A stretch of DNA of 64,000 nt, taken from assembly GCF_018917235.1 (NCBI RefSeq), contig NZ_JAHLOF010000002.1, positions 310,001-374,000 on the forward strand, given 5' to 3'. Shown in pieces: positions 36,254 through 46,350 of the stretch (the stretch's first letter is position 1; every line of letters starts with the position of its first letter). The notes beneath the pieces are model-generated. The model did not search any database and was not told the origin of the DNA. It worked only from the letters and a program-made list of their open reading frames with translations. Origin of the DNA: Metaclostridioides mangenotii. Its GTDB lineage: Bacteria > Bacillota > Clostridia > Peptostreptococcales > Peptostreptococcaceae. The translations under genes were made by a program, and so were the position numbers.

Positions 36254-36735
36254 AATGATCTCCAGTATTAAAAAGTTTGTATTTTTATATGTATATCTTA
36301 TCAAAGAACATCATATTTTGTCAATATTCTATCAATAAATCTTAATTACAATATACTATATTAAGGCAATATTTTTGGATAAAATTATACTGAATTTAGA
36401 CTTTTCATAAAAAGTATTTGAATATTAGTATCCTTATTTAATTTAATATCTATTATTACGGAATTTTATACATTTCTGTCGATTAAATTATAATAAAATA
36501 CACCTGTAAATGATAATAAAATACATTGTTTTTATTTTAAAAATTGTTATAAAAAAATAAAATGAACATCGCTTAATTACAGCGTCTATATTGACTTTTT
36601 TAAGTTTACTTGCTATAATAAATTAAATGAAAATGAATCTCATTAGATGGTGTTAATGATGACTGTTCCGTTATTAAAAAGTCTCTCACATCGCCATAAA
36701 TATATAACATTTATTGTTAAAATACTCACTAGGAG
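36254..36735. other. Intergenic region upstream of feoA
   Basis: Very AT-rich spacer between divergent genes. The left 330 bases show nothing definite. The right part holds the feo promoter, a Fur-like box and a possible 30-codon leader ORF (36656-36748), listed separately. Confidence 0.6.
36591..36642 (+). promoter_or_regulatory. feo promoter with Fur-like box
   Basis: TTGACT (36591-36596), 17 bases, TATAAT (36614-36619). Immediately downstream TGAAAAT-G-AATCTCA (36628-36642) matches the 7-1-7 Fur box at 11 of 14 positions and would overlap the transcription start, so iron-dependent repression is expected. Confidence 0.85.
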
Positions 36736-36744
36736 GTGTCGACT

Positions 36745-36966
36745 ATGACTGTTAAAGATTTGAAAGTTGGGCAAAAAGGCACTATTAATAATATATACGG
36801 AGACGAAAAATTAGCAAAGAGGCTTCTTGCTTTAGGGTGTATAAATAATACTGAAGTGGAAGTAAAAAAGATTGCTCCATTAGGAGATCCAATCGTAATT
36901 AGATTTAGAGGATTTGATCTTGCTATTAGAAAAGCAGATGCCAAAAACATTTCCTTACAACAATAA
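36745..36966 (+). CDS. feoA: Ferrous iron transport protein FeoA
   Basis: A small SH3-like cytosolic protein of 73 residues that works with FeoB. ATG 36745 is chosen because AGGAGG lies 8 bases upstream; the 3-codon longer GTG form overlaps that site. Family features: MTVKDLKVGQKG, AKRLLALGCINNTEVEVKKIAPLGDPI and FDLAIRKADAKNI. It is followed by feoB after 12 bases and preceded by an iron-type promoter. Confidence 0.96.
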   Translation: MTVKDLKVGQKGTINNIYGDEKLAKRLLALGCINNTEVEVKKIAPLGDPIVIRFRGFDLAIRKADAKNISLQQ

Positions 36967-36978
36967 GGGGGCTTTAAA

Positions 36979-38910
36979 TTGATAAACGTGGCATTGTTAG
37001 GTAATCCAAATGTTGGTAAAACTACAGTTTTCAATTTGTTGACAGGATCTAATCAGTACGTAGGTAACTGGCCTGGGGTTACAATTGAAAGAAAAGAAGG
37101 TTTTATTGGAAACGACATAAAGGTAACAGATTTACCCGGAATATATGCGATGGATACTTTTTCAAATGAAGAAAAAGTTTCAAAAGAGTATTTAGAGGAA
37201 GGCGATGTAGACGTAATTGTAAATGTCGTTGACTCAACAAATTTATCTAGAAATTTATATCTTACAACACAACTTATGAAATATAACAAACCAATTGTTA
37301 TATTTTTAAATATGTTAGATATTGCAAAATCTAAAGGAATAAAGATTGATGCCGATAAACTTAGTAAAGAATTAGGTGTTCAGGTTGTTCCTTTGATTCA
37401 CAAAGACAAACAAGAAGTAATCAAAATATCTGAAGTGATAAAATCTATCTCAGGTAGTACAGTTGAATACAAGACAAACTTTGGCGATGAAACACAAACG
37501 TATAAAAAGATCGAAGAAATTTTGTCTTTGAGTGCTTTCGAGGAAAATAAACAAAAAACTTCTATTAGTGAAAAAATAGATAACATTGTTTTAAACCCAA
37601 TACTTGCTTACCCAATATTTATTGCAATTTTATTTCTATTATTCAAATTTACTTTTGACTGGGTGGGTGGACCGTTACAAGAGTTATCAGAATCTCTTAT
37701 AGGACAGTTTATAGAGGCACCTGTAGCAAGTTTATTGGCTTCAGCAAGCCCATGGTTTAAATCACTTATAGTTGATGGTTTAATAGGAGGACTTGGAGGT
37801 ACACTTCCGTTTTTCCCTCTTATATTTACTTTATTCTTAGGTATCTCATTATTTGAAGACAGTGGATACATGTCTAGAACTGCTTTTTTAATGGATAATA
37901 TCATGAAGAAGGTAGGTCTATCTGGTAAAGCCTTTATCCCTATGGTAATGGGAATGGGTTGTTCATCACCCGCAATAATGGCTACTAGAACACTTGAAAG
38001 TGAAAAAGATAGAAAAGTAACAGCTCTTATTGCACCCCTTATGACATGTGGTGCTAAGCTACCAATATATGCATTGTTTGTAACTATATTTTTCAAAGAA
38101 AATGCAGCAATAGTTACAACATCCTTATACTTACTTGGAATAGTGGTTGCGATATTGGTTGCACTGTTTTTAAACAAAACTTTATTCCAAGCAGATGTAG
38201 AACCGTTTATACTGGAGCTACCAGAATATAAAGTTCCGAAGTTAAACTCATTGTTTAAAAGTGCTTGGAATAAATCAAAAGGCTTCTTAATTAAAGTTGT
38301 TACAATAATGTTTGCTATGTCTGTTGTTATTTGGGCTTTATCATCTTTTAATTTCAATGGATTTACAGAAGATATAAATAACAGTTTCCTTGCATCACTT
38401 GGGAAAATAATTGCTCCACTATTTAAGCCATTAGGTTTTAAAGATTGGAAAATATCAGTTGCCTTACTAACTGGACTTAGTGCAAAAGAGATAGTTGTAA
38501 ATACTTTAAATATACTATACAGTAACATTTACACAACTTTGCCAACAGTTTTTACAGGAGTTACTGCATACACATTCTTAGTATTTACAGCTTTGTATAC
38601 TCCATGTATCGCTGCACTTGCTACTATGAAAAAAGAATACGGCAACAAAATGATGTTTGCATCATTTGCATACCAATTTATACTTGCATGGGTAGTTGCT
38701 TTCATGGTTAATACTATTGGAGGTGTAATATTTATGAATGGATCAATATTTGAACTACTTATAGGTGGTGTTATCGTAGCTGTAGCACTATTTATACTAT
38801 ATAAAAATTTAAAATCTGCTAAATCAGGAAAAGGCGGATGTAGCGGATGTTCAGGATGTCCTTCAGCTTCACAAGGATGTCAAAGTGAAAAAGTAAAAGA
38901 AAAAAATTAA
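36979..38910 (+). CDS. feoB: Ferrous iron transporter FeoB with Cys-rich tail
   Basis: A GTPase-permease of 643 residues importing Fe2+. The G domain (about 1-160) has GNPNVGKTT (G1), DLPG (G3) and LNMLD (NxxD, G4). The permease has the Gate motifs, including PMVMGMGCSSPAIMATRT and PLMTCGAKLPIYAL. Start is TTG 36979 with GGGGG upstream. The last ~25 residues carry GCSGCSGCP and a further Cys, resembling small FeoB-associated cysteine-rich proteins fused to the C-terminus. The transporter is shorter than the ~770 residues of E. coli FeoB, as usual for Clostridia. Confidence 0.96.
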   Translation: MINVALLGNPNVGKTTVFNLLTGSNQYVGNWPGVTIERKEGFIGNDIKVTDLPGIYAMDTFSNEEKVSKEYLEEGDVDVIVNVVDSTNLSRNLYLTTQLMKYNKPIVIFLNMLDIAKSKGIKIDADKLSKELGVQVVPLIHKDKQEVIKISEVIKSISGSTVEYKTNFGDETQTYKKIEEILSLSAFEENKQKTSISEKIDNIVLNPILAYPIFIAILFLLFKFTFDWVGGPLQELSESLIGQFIEAPVASLLASASPWFKSLIVDGLIGGLGGTLPFFPLIFTLFLGISLFEDSGYMSRTAFLMDNIMKKVGLSGKAFIPMVMGMGCSSPAIMATRTLESEKDRKVTALIAPLMTCGAKLPIYALFVTIFFKENAAIVTTSLYLLGIVVAILVALFLNKTLFQADVEPFILELPEYKVPKLNSLFKSAWNKSKGFLIKVVTIMFAMSVVIWALSSFNFNGFTEDINNSFLASLGKIIAPLFKPLGFKDWKISVALLTGLSAKEIVVNTLNILYSNIYTTLPTVFTGVTAYTFLVFTALYTPCIAALATMKKEYGNKMMFASFAYQFILAWVVAFMVNTIGGVIFMNGSIFELLIGGVIVAVALFILYKNLKSAKSGKGGCSGCSGCPSASQGCQSEKVKEKN

Positions 38911-38935
38911 TAAAAAGTTTTAATCCTAAATTCAA

Positions 38936-38981
38936 AAAAAGAGTATCTTTATGTATTAAGTACATTAAAGATACTCTTTTT
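38936..38981. terminator. Bidirectional terminator between feoB and proC
   Basis: AAAAAGAGTATCTTTA and TAAAGATACTCTTTTT form a perfect 16-bp stem with a 14-base loop between the two convergent genes. Confidence 0.92.
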
Positions 38982-38990
38982 GTTTTGTTA

Positions 38991-39794
38991 TTACTTACTC
39001 ATTTCTACTGATTTTTCAACACTCGCAACAACAGCTTTTATAACAGCCGATCTAAACCCTTCATCTTCAAGAACTTTTACAGCTTCAATTGAAGTGCCTG
39101 CTGGAGAGCATACCATGTCTTTTAGATCTCCAGGATGTCTTCCTGTTTCCAGTACCATCTTAGCAGATCCTAAAACTGATTGTGCGGCAAACTTATAAGC
39201 CTGTGCTCTTGGCATACCTGCAACTACTGCGCCATCTGCCATAGCTTCTATAAACATAAATACATATGCTGGAGCCGATCCACCAACTCCTATAACTGCA
39301 TCCATCAAATACTCATTTATTATCTCAGCTTGTCCAAATGACTCAAAAAGAGATTTTATCTCTTGAAGTTCTTCATCTGTAACATTTTTATTTTTGCTAA
39401 GTGCTGCCATTCCTTCTCCAACTAGAGCTGGAGTATTCGGCATAGTTCTAACTACTTTTTTATCTGATCCTATAGCATCTTCTAATGATGCGATAGTTTT
39501 TCCTGCTGCTATAGATACTATTATTTTATTTGTATCTATATATTCTTTAACTTGCCCCAAAACTAATTCAACTACATTTGGTTTAAGTGCAATTATTATC
39601 ACATCAGAGTTTTTTACTACCTCTGCTGAATCAGTAGTAGTATTTACACCATAATCAGCTTTAACTTTATCAAGAGCAGCCTTATTAAGGTCTGATATAG
39701 TTACATCATTTGCTTTTACTAATCCTGCATTAAGTATACCACCCAATATAGCAGTTGCCATATTTCCTGAACCGATTATCCCTAGAGTTTTCAT
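38991..39794 (-). CDS. proC: Pyrroline-5-carboxylate reductase
   Basis: A cytosolic NAD(P)H enzyme of 267 residues making L-proline from P5C. The Rossmann motif GIIGSGNMATAILGG is at the N-terminus. ALKPNVVELVLGQV, VVRTMPNTPALVGEG and GVGGSAPAYVFMFIEAMADGAV are typical ProC signatures. ATG 39794 follows AAAGGAGAG. It lies 245 bases downstream of hypD in the same orientation, the arrangement expected when HypD supplies the P5C. Confidence 0.97.
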   Translation of the reverse strand: MKTLGIIGSGNMATAILGGILNAGLVKANDVTISDLNKAALDKVKADYGVNTTTDSAEVVKNSDVIIIALKPNVVELVLGQVKEYIDTNKIIVSIAAGKTIASLEDAIGSDKKVVRTMPNTPALVGEGMAALSKNKNVTDEELQEIKSLFESFGQAEIINEYLMDAVIGVGGSAPAYVFMFIEAMADGAVVAGMPRAQAYKFAAQSVLGSAKMVLETGRHPGDLKDMVCSPAGTSIEAVKVLEDEGFRSAVIKAVVASVEKSVEMSK

Positions 39795-39922
39795 ATTATA
39801 TCTCTCCTTTTAAATGTTTATTGTAACAATTCGTTAAGTGTCCTATATTAAATAATATCCTAATAAATTAATAATTATTAACTATAGATTATTTAATATC
39901 CTATGTAGTAGAGCAATAAATT

Positions 39923-39958
39923 TAATAAGCTAACTCCAATTTTGAAGTTAGCTTATTA
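39923..39958 (-). terminator. Hairpin between hypD and proC
   Basis: TAATAAGCTAACT and AGTTAGCTTATTA form a perfect 13-bp stem with a 10-base loop. The T-run is weak in the minus direction, so termination may be partial, allowing some read-through into proC. Confidence 0.7.
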
Positions 39959-40039
39959 TTATAAGCCATGCTTATATTATATATAAGTTTAGAATATTCT
40001 ACAAATTAAATTTAATCTGTATATTCGACATGATTTTCT

Positions 40040-42409
40040 CTAGAAAGTTTGCTCTGTTCTTCCTATTATCTCGTCTTGTAGAGTTCTACTCAGATTGTTA
40101 AAATGATCACTGTATCCTGCAACTCTAACAATCAAATCTTTATAGTCTTGAGGATTTTCTTGAGCTTTTAACAGTACATTTTTATCAAATACGTTAAACT
40201 GAATGTGGTGTCCATCCATACTGAAGTATGATCTAACTAAGTTGGCCATATTGTCTAATCCATCGTCACCTTGAACTACTGATGGAGCGAATCTTTGATT
40301 AAGTAGTGTACCACCAGTTTTTAAGTGATCCATTTTAGCACAAGATTTTATTACTGCTGTAGGACCATTTGTATCTGCACCTTTTTCAGGTGATATACCT
40401 TCAGAAACTGGTTTAGCACAAAGTCTACCATTTGGACTAGCACCCATCACTTCACCAAAGTATACGTGACAAGTTGTAGGCAACATATCTACTCTGTATT
40501 GGCCACCTGCAACTGTAGGTCTTCCAGTCACTTCATTGTAGTAAGCCATAAAAGTATCTTGCATTAAAACATCAGCATAATCATCATCATTACCATATTT
40601 AGGCGTTTTGTTTTGAAGTATATTATGAATTGCTTCATATCCTTCAAAATTAGCATCCATAGCTTTAATAAGTGTATCCATATCAAATTTTTTATTTTCA
40701 AAAACATTGTACTTAATTGCAGCTAAAGAATCAGTTATTGTTCCTATACCAACACCTTGAATATATCTAGTGTTATATCTAGCTCCACCCCTTTGATAAT
40801 CCTGAGCTTTTTCTATACAATCATCAACTATAGTAGACATAAGTGGACAAGGCATGTGCTTTCCATACATTCTCTCTATTACTGAATTTCCTTCTACTTT
40901 TATATCGATTAAATATTTCATTTGTTTTTTAAATGCATCAAATAACTCTTCATAAGTTTCGAAGTTTCTTGGATCACCTGTTTTGATTCCTATTTGTCTC
41001 TTAGCAATTGGATCATATCCATTGTTTAGAGTAAGTTCTAATACTTTTGGAATGTTAAAATATCCAGTTAAGACATAAGCTTCTTTACCGTAACAACCAG
41101 TCTCAACACATCCGCTTGTTCCACCAAGTCTAGCATCTTCTATTGTCTTTCCAGCTTCCATTAATTCTTGTATTATTGCTTCTGTGTTGTAGAATGCTGG
41201 TTGACCCCAACCTTTTCTAGATATTTCACAAGCCCTTTTTAAGAATTTTTGAGGAGTTTTTTTACTTATTTGAACATTTGAACTTGGTTGAAGTAACTTC
41301 ATCTCATCCATGACGTCAAGTATAATATAACTTACATCATTTACTCCATCTTGACCATCAGGGTTTACCCCTCCAGTATTGATATTTGCAAAATCTGTGT
41401 AAGTACTACTCTCTTTTAGTGTAATACCTACTTTAGGTGGAGCTGGTTGGTTGTTGAATTTAACCCACAAACACTCTAATAGTTCTTGAGCTTTGTCTCT
41501 GTTTAAAATTCCATCTTCAAAATCTTTCTCATAGAACGGATTAAGATGTTGATCAAGTCTACCAGGTGTGAACGCATCCCAAATATTAAGTTCTGTAGTA
41601 ACACCTATATGAGTAAACCAATACATTTGTAACGCTTGATGATAAGTTTCTGGTTTGTGCGCTGGTACAACATCACAAACTTCAGCTATAGTTAAGAAAT
41701 CTTTTTTCTTGTTTTCATCAGTTTCGTTAGCAGCCAACTCTCTTGCTTTATCTGCATATCTCTTTCCAAGGATCATCATTGCATCACAAACAATACTCAT
41801 ACCTTCTAAATCGGCTTTTTTATCGTAAGCTTCGGGATCATTTAAAAAATCGATTCTTGTTAATCTATCTTCTATATCTTTCTTTAGATCTAAAAATCCT
41901 TTTTTGTATATAGTATCTCCACAAACAGTATGACCAGGCGCTCTTTGCTCCATAAACTCGGTAAATATACCTGTTTCGTAAGCAGCTATCCACTCTGGAG
42001 TCATAGACTTAATTATTTTATCTCTCATCTGTCTTTTATTCCAAAATGGCATTATCTCTGTTTTGTGTATATCCCTTGATTCTTCTGATACACTAAAATT
42101 TATAATATCTCTGTTGTGCATTACCTCTAAGTCTTCCATTGTATGACAGCATAGTTCAGGATAAGTTGGAGCTCCATTTGGAGAATCTCCTTTTTCACCT
42201 ACAATTAATTCACCATCATTTATACATAAACTTCTATTTTCAATATAATGTTTAAATGATAATGCACGTAATACAGGTGTTTCTACACTACCTTCATACT
42301 TCTTGTAGGCCTCAGTCATTAATATAGCTCTCTCCATAGAAATATGTGGCTCTGCATTGATACTTTGTTCTCTTAATTTTTTAGTTCTTTCAAATGTACC
42401 TCTAGACAT
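40040..42409 (-). CDS. hypD: trans-4-hydroxy-L-proline dehydratase (glycyl radical enzyme)
   Basis: A glycyl radical enzyme of 789 residues from ATG 42409, which follows GGAGGATAATGGT; the longer frame would overlap hypE. It dehydrates trans-4-hydroxy-L-proline to pyrroline-5-carboxylate. Key features: catalytic Cys and Glu in TSGCVETGCYG, and the C-terminal glycyl radical site VRVAGYSDHF with Gly765, 24 residues from the end. The length and sequence agree closely with C. difficile HypD as I recall it. HypE is directly upstream (4 bases apart). Confidence 0.97.
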   Translation of the reverse strand: MSRGTFERTKKLREQSINAEPHISMERAILMTEAYKKYEGSVETPVLRALSFKHYIENRSLCINDGELIVGEKGDSPNGAPTYPELCCHTMEDLEVMHNRDIINFSVSEESRDIHKTEIMPFWNKRQMRDKIIKSMTPEWIAAYETGIFTEFMEQRAPGHTVCGDTIYKKGFLDLKKDIEDRLTRIDFLNDPEAYDKKADLEGMSIVCDAMMILGKRYADKARELAANETDENKKKDFLTIAEVCDVVPAHKPETYHQALQMYWFTHIGVTTELNIWDAFTPGRLDQHLNPFYEKDFEDGILNRDKAQELLECLWVKFNNQPAPPKVGITLKESSTYTDFANINTGGVNPDGQDGVNDVSYIILDVMDEMKLLQPSSNVQISKKTPQKFLKRACEISRKGWGQPAFYNTEAIIQELMEAGKTIEDARLGGTSGCVETGCYGKEAYVLTGYFNIPKVLELTLNNGYDPIAKRQIGIKTGDPRNFETYEELFDAFKKQMKYLIDIKVEGNSVIERMYGKHMPCPLMSTIVDDCIEKAQDYQRGGARYNTRYIQGVGIGTITDSLAAIKYNVFENKKFDMDTLIKAMDANFEGYEAIHNILQNKTPKYGNDDDYADVLMQDTFMAYYNEVTGRPTVAGGQYRVDMLPTTCHVYFGEVMGASPNGRLCAKPVSEGISPEKGADTNGPTAVIKSCAKMDHLKTGGTLLNQRFAPSVVQGDDGLDNMANLVRSYFSMDGHHIQFNVFDKNVLLKAQENPQDYKDLIVRVAGYSDHFNNLSRTLQDEIIGRTEQTF

Positions 42410-42413
42410 ACCA

Positions 42414-43322
42414 TTATCCTCCAATCTTAGTATCAAAATTATTTTGTTCAAATAAATCTTTTATTTCTTCCATTTTTTCATCACTTGGCTTTTCAAATTC
42501 TTCTCCTTCATAAGTTTTATACAATCTACTATACTTATGTTTGCCTATATTGTGGTATGGTAAAAGACTTACTGCTTTTATATTTAGAGGTTTTAAAAAA
42601 TCTATCATTTTTTTCACCTCTAGATTATCATCATCTACATTGACCCCTACTATAAGAGGTATTCTTATGTTGATATTCGCTTTATTGTTACTTAAAAACT
42701 CTAGATTTTTAAGTATCAACTCATTTGACTTACCTGTGAACTTTATGTGTTTTTCATTATCAATTACCTTCATATCATATAAAAATAAATCAGCGTATTC
42801 TAAAATATTCTCATAGTTTTCTGTCTTAGCAAACCCACAAGTGTCTATAGCTAAGTGAAAACCTTTGCCTTTACATCGTCTAGCAACATCTATTATATAG
42901 TCCATATCTTGTGCCATTACCTCTCCTCCAGAGAGTGTAACTCCGCCACCAGATTCTTCATAGAACATTCTATCTTTGTACAGTTCATCTACTAATTCTT
43001 TAGCAGTATACACTGTACCTGCGATTTCTCTTGCATTATTTATACAGTAATCTAAACATGTTTCACATTGATCACATTTTTCAAAGTTTAGACAGACTTT
43101 TTCATCATCTTTATATATCGCGCCATGTGGACAAACTTTAATACAAGCTTCGCATCTAGAGCATTTCTCTTCATTATATAAAACCTCTCTTGTATACGCC
43201 TGACTTTCAGGATTATGACACCACACACATTTTAGTGGACATCCCTTAAAAAACACTGTACTTCTTATTCCAGGTCCATCGTGGATGCTACATTTTTGTA
43301 AATTTATTACGAATGTATCCAT
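42414..43322 (-). CDS. hypE: HypD-activating enzyme (radical SAM)
   Basis: A radical SAM activase of 302 residues that installs the glycyl radical in HypD. The CxxxCxxC motif is Cys28, Cys32 and Cys35 in GCPLKCVWCHNPES. An inserted ferredoxin-like domain follows with CSRCEACIKVCPHG and CDQCETCLDYC, for two extra 4Fe-4S clusters. SGGGVTLSGGE is the glycine-rich SAM site. ATG 43322 follows GGGGGG. It is the promoter-proximal gene of the hypE-hypD pair. Confidence 0.96.
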   Translation of the reverse strand: MDTFVINLQKCSIHDGPGIRSTVFFKGCPLKCVWCHNPESQAYTREVLYNEEKCSRCEACIKVCPHGAIYKDDEKVCLNFEKCDQCETCLDYCINNAREIAGTVYTAKELVDELYKDRMFYEESGGGVTLSGGEVMAQDMDYIIDVARRCKGKGFHLAIDTCGFAKTENYENILEYADLFLYDMKVIDNEKHIKFTGKSNELILKNLEFLSNNKANINIRIPLIVGVNVDDDNLEVKKMIDFLKPLNIKAVSLLPYHNIGKHKYSRLYKTYEGEEFEKPSDEKMEEIKDLFEQNNFDTKIGG

Positions 43323-43698
43323 AATAACTACCCCCCAACAGTTGATTAGAAATTTTCACTGTTAAATAACTATATTAATTATTTTTTAACAAACTATGAT
43401 ACCTCTATATTACTACACTTGTTATAATTTTGTCTATACTTTTTTAAGTAATATTAAATTTATTCACATAATTTTCACATATGTAAATTTTATATCCATT
43501 TTTTAACCTTTAATTATATTTATATTAAATTTTCGTATAAATGAAACTTTACTTTTAGTTAATTTTTTATAAAATTTTATCAAAAAATAAGACTATTATT
43601 AAATATAATATATTCATCTTCATACATATGAATACTTATAACTAACAATAGTCTTAAAATAATATAATATTTAGGATAAATTTTTTTATGTCGTTAAA
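43323..43698. other. Intergenic region between hypE and the HtrA gene
   Basis: Very AT-rich with no convincing ORF. It must contain the hyp promoter; a weak TAGACA-N18-TAATAT lies near 43390-43435 on the minus strand. The hairpin at 43589-43655 probably terminates the HtrA transcript. Nothing resembling a sigma-54 promoter was seen. Confidence 0.5.
43589..43655 (-). terminator. Terminator hairpin after the HtrA-like gene
   Basis: AAGACTATT (43589-43597) and AATAGTCTT (43647-43655) pair, with a long loop. In the minus direction the stem ends in ATTTTTTG, about 45 bases beyond the htrA stop. Confidence 0.65.
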
Positions 43699-44775
43699 TT
43701 AAAATTGCGCTTTTAATTTAACTTCTTTTCCACCCCTATTTACTACTAAATCTACACTTTTGCCCTTTGAATAACTATAAAGAACTTTATTTAAGTCAGT
43801 CATTCCTGTTATTTTCGTATCTCCCACTTTTACAATTACATCTGCTGCTTTTATACCAGCTTTTTCTGCAACCGAACCAGATACAACTTCTGCCACATAA
43901 ACACCTTCTTTTGCTTCTAAATCAAGTCCTGTAGCTGCCTCATAGTTTGTTAAATCCATTCCTTTTATTCCTAATGTAACTTTTTCATATTTGCCATTTG
44001 CTATAACTTCCTTAACTATACTTTTCGCTGTATTTATAGGAATAGCAAATCCCATACCTTCACCTTGAGAAGCCTTTGCTGTATTTATTCCGATAACTTG
44101 ACCTTTGCTGTTAAGTAGTGGCCCTCCACTATTACCAGAATTTATACTTGCATCTGTTTGTAGAAGTCCAGTCATTTTAGCTTGTTCAGTCTCAATACTT
44201 CTGTCTAGCCCACTTATGATACCTTGAGTAACACTTTTTTGAAAATCTAATCCAAGTGGGTTACCAATAGCGATTGATATATCTCCAACTTTTACTTTGT
44301 CACTGTCACCAAATTCAGCAGGAGTAAGTCCATCTTTTTCAACTTTGACGATAGCCAAATCCATTTGTGAATCATACCAAATTACTTTACCTGAAGTATC
44401 TGTACCATCATTGAAAAGCACGTTTACACTAGTGGCACCACCATCTGAAACAACATGTGAATTTGTAAGTATATATCCTTTTGCATCTACAATTATACCT
44501 GTACCAACTCCCTTTGTTTCCGTTGGAAAAAATCCTCCGCTTCTATCAACACTAGTTGTCGTGATACCAACTACTGATGGAGTCGCTTTTTCAGCAACTG
44601 CTTGATATACATTCTCTGATTTACCATCATCATTTACAACAATGTCTTGAGTTTTAGAAGAATCATCTGAACTCAGGAATGTATTTTTAAGAACAAGTGT
44701 TGTTGCTGCCGAACTGATAATAGAACAGATAACTGCGACTAAAACAGTTGTTTTAATTAATTTTTTTCGAAACAT
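43699..44775 (-). CDS. htrA: HtrA/DegP-type serine protease
   Basis: A membrane-anchored protease of 358 residues for extracytoplasmic quality control. One N-terminal helix (about 9-30) is followed by a trypsin-like domain with His107 (LTNSHVV), Asp139 (MDLAIVKV) and Ser216 (GNSGGPL), and one C-terminal PDZ domain (about 270-355, GVYVAEVVSGSVAEKAGIKAADVIVKV). It resembles the Firmicute HtrA/HtrB proteins. GAGAGA precedes ATG 44775. Monocistronic. Confidence 0.94.
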   Translation of the reverse strand: MFRKKLIKTTVLVAVICSIISSAATTLVLKNTFLSSDDSSKTQDIVVNDDGKSENVYQAVAEKATPSVVGITTTSVDRSGGFFPTETKGVGTGIIVDAKGYILTNSHVVSDGGATSVNVLFNDGTDTSGKVIWYDSQMDLAIVKVEKDGLTPAEFGDSDKVKVGDISIAIGNPLGLDFQKSVTQGIISGLDRSIETEQAKMTGLLQTDASINSGNSGGPLLNSKGQVIGINTAKASQGEGMGFAIPINTAKSIVKEVIANGKYEKVTLGIKGMDLTNYEAATGLDLEAKEGVYVAEVVSGSVAEKAGIKAADVIVKVGDTKITGMTDLNKVLYSYSKGKSVDLVVNRGGKEVKLKAQF

Positions 44776-44869
44776 AATAATCTCTCCAATCTGTAATATA
44801 TTTATACTTTTACACTTTTTGTGATTTATATAAGTAATTTTTTTATTTTTAAGTTATTTTATAATAAAA

Positions 44870-44918
44870 AATGAAATCATATAGTGTAAACTTATGTCTC
44901 ACTTAGTATGATTTCATT
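44870..44918 (-). terminator. Terminator after pgi
   Basis: AATGAAATCATA and TATGATTTCATT form a perfect 12-bp stem followed in the minus direction by TTTTTTATT, 30 bases past the pgi stop. Confidence 0.85.
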
Positions 44919-44948
44919 ATATTATCTAAATCTTAATTTAAACTTAAC

Positions 44949-46292
44949 TTATATTCTATTTTCTAATTTTTCTTTGTATGATTCATATCCAGGTTTACCT
45001 GAAAGTGCAAACATATTATTTTTGTATTCTTCGACTCCTGGTTGGTCAAACGGATTTACACCAAGTAAGTATCCGCTGATAGCACATGCCTTTTCAAAAA
45101 AATACACTAAATACCCAAAATTATACTCGTCCATATTTGGTATATTTATTATAAGGTTTGGAACTCCTCCATCATTATGAGCTAGAATCGTCCCTTGATA
45201 TGATTTAAATCTTACAAAATCTAAGTTCTTGCCTGCCAAGAAATTAAGTCCATCTAGGTCTTCTTCATCGTACGGTATATCTAATTTACGTTTTGCATTC
45301 TCGACATTGAGTACAGTTTCAAACATGATCCTTTTTCCATCTTGTATATACTGTCCTATAGAATGTAGATCAGTAGAATAGTTTACTGATGCAGGAAATA
45401 ATCCTTTATGTTCCTTACCTTCACTTTCTCCGAAAAGCTGCTTCCACCATTCGCTGATATAGTAAAGTTGCGGCTCATAATTAACTAATAATTCTACATC
45501 TTTACCACTGTTGTTAAGTATATTTCTAACTACTGCATATTGATAGCAGTCATTAGATTTTAAATCTGGAGTTTCAAATTTTTCTCTAGCATCATTTGCA
45601 CCCTCCATAATTTTATCAATATCAAATCCAGATGCGCAAATAGGTAAAAGACCTACAGCTGTTAGTACTGAATAGCGCCCTCCTACATTATCAGGAATGA
45701 CAAAAGTTTCATAACCTTCATTTTTAGCCATCCTCATTAGCGAACCTTTTTCTTTATCTGTAGTAACATATATTCTTCGTTTAGCTTCTTCTTTACCATA
45801 TTTCTTTTCTATATATTCTCTAAATATTCTAAATGCTAAAGCAGGTTCTGTAGTAGTTCCTGATTTTGAGATTACATTTATCGAAATGTCTTTTCCTTCA
45901 ATCACATCAAAAAGATCATTTATGTATGTAGAACTAAGGTTATTTCCAACAAAATAAACTTTGGGTATTCTATTTTCATTATCCAATTCATTGCTGAAAG
46001 TATGACCCAGCATACTTATTGCTGCTCTAGCACCCAAATAGGATCCTCCCACACCAATTACTAATAATACCTCAGAATCTAATTGTATTTTTGTAGAGCA
46101 TTTCTTTATATTTTCAAACTCTTCTCTATCATAATTTTTCGGAAGGTCTATCCAACCTAAAAATTCATTTCCTAAACCGGTTTTATTGTGAAGCATGTAA
46201 TGCGCATCATTCACACTACCTTGCATAGAATCTATATCATCTTGTGAAAAAAATCCAATAGCTTTTTTATAATCAAAACTTATCATATCCAT
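44949..46292 (-). CDS. pgi: Glucose-6-phosphate isomerase
   Basis: A cytosolic glycolytic isomerase of 447 residues, the bacterial Firmicute size. Visible signatures: [18 protein letters not shown] (substrate loop), [28 protein letters not shown] (PGI signature) and [12 protein letters not shown] near the C-terminus. ATG 46292 follows AGGAAAGG. Monocistronic. It converts glucose-6-phosphate and fructose-6-phosphate, here the only clear sugar enzyme in a region dominated by amino acid metabolism. Confidence 0.97.
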   Translation of the reverse strand: MDMISFDYKKAIGFFSQDDIDSMQGSVNDAHYMLHNKTGLGNEFLGWIDLPKNYDREEFENIKKCSTKIQLDSEVLLVIGVGGSYLGARAAISMLGHTFSNELDNENRIPKVYFVGNNLSSTYINDLFDVIEGKDISINVISKSGTTTEPALAFRIFREYIEKKYGKEEAKRRIYVTTDKEKGSLMRMAKNEGYETFVIPDNVGGRYSVLTAVGLLPICASGFDIDKIMEGANDAREKFETPDLKSNDCYQYAVVRNILNNSGKDVELLVNYEPQLYYISEWWKQLFGESEGKEHKGLFPASVNYSTDLHSIGQYIQDGKRIMFETVLNVENAKRKLDIPYDEEDLDGLNFLAGKNLDFVRFKSYQGTILAHNDGGVPNLIINIPNMDEYNFGYLVYFFEKACAISGYLLGVNPFDQPGVEEYKNNMFALSGKPGYESYKEKLENRI

Positions 46293-46350
46293 AAATAAAC
46301 CTTTCCTAATTATACTCTATTGAAATTATATCACAGGATCGACTCATAAA

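Noticed and set aside
37608..38528. 306-codon minus-strand ORF opposite feoB
   Set aside because: Antisense shadow of the FeoB permease domain.
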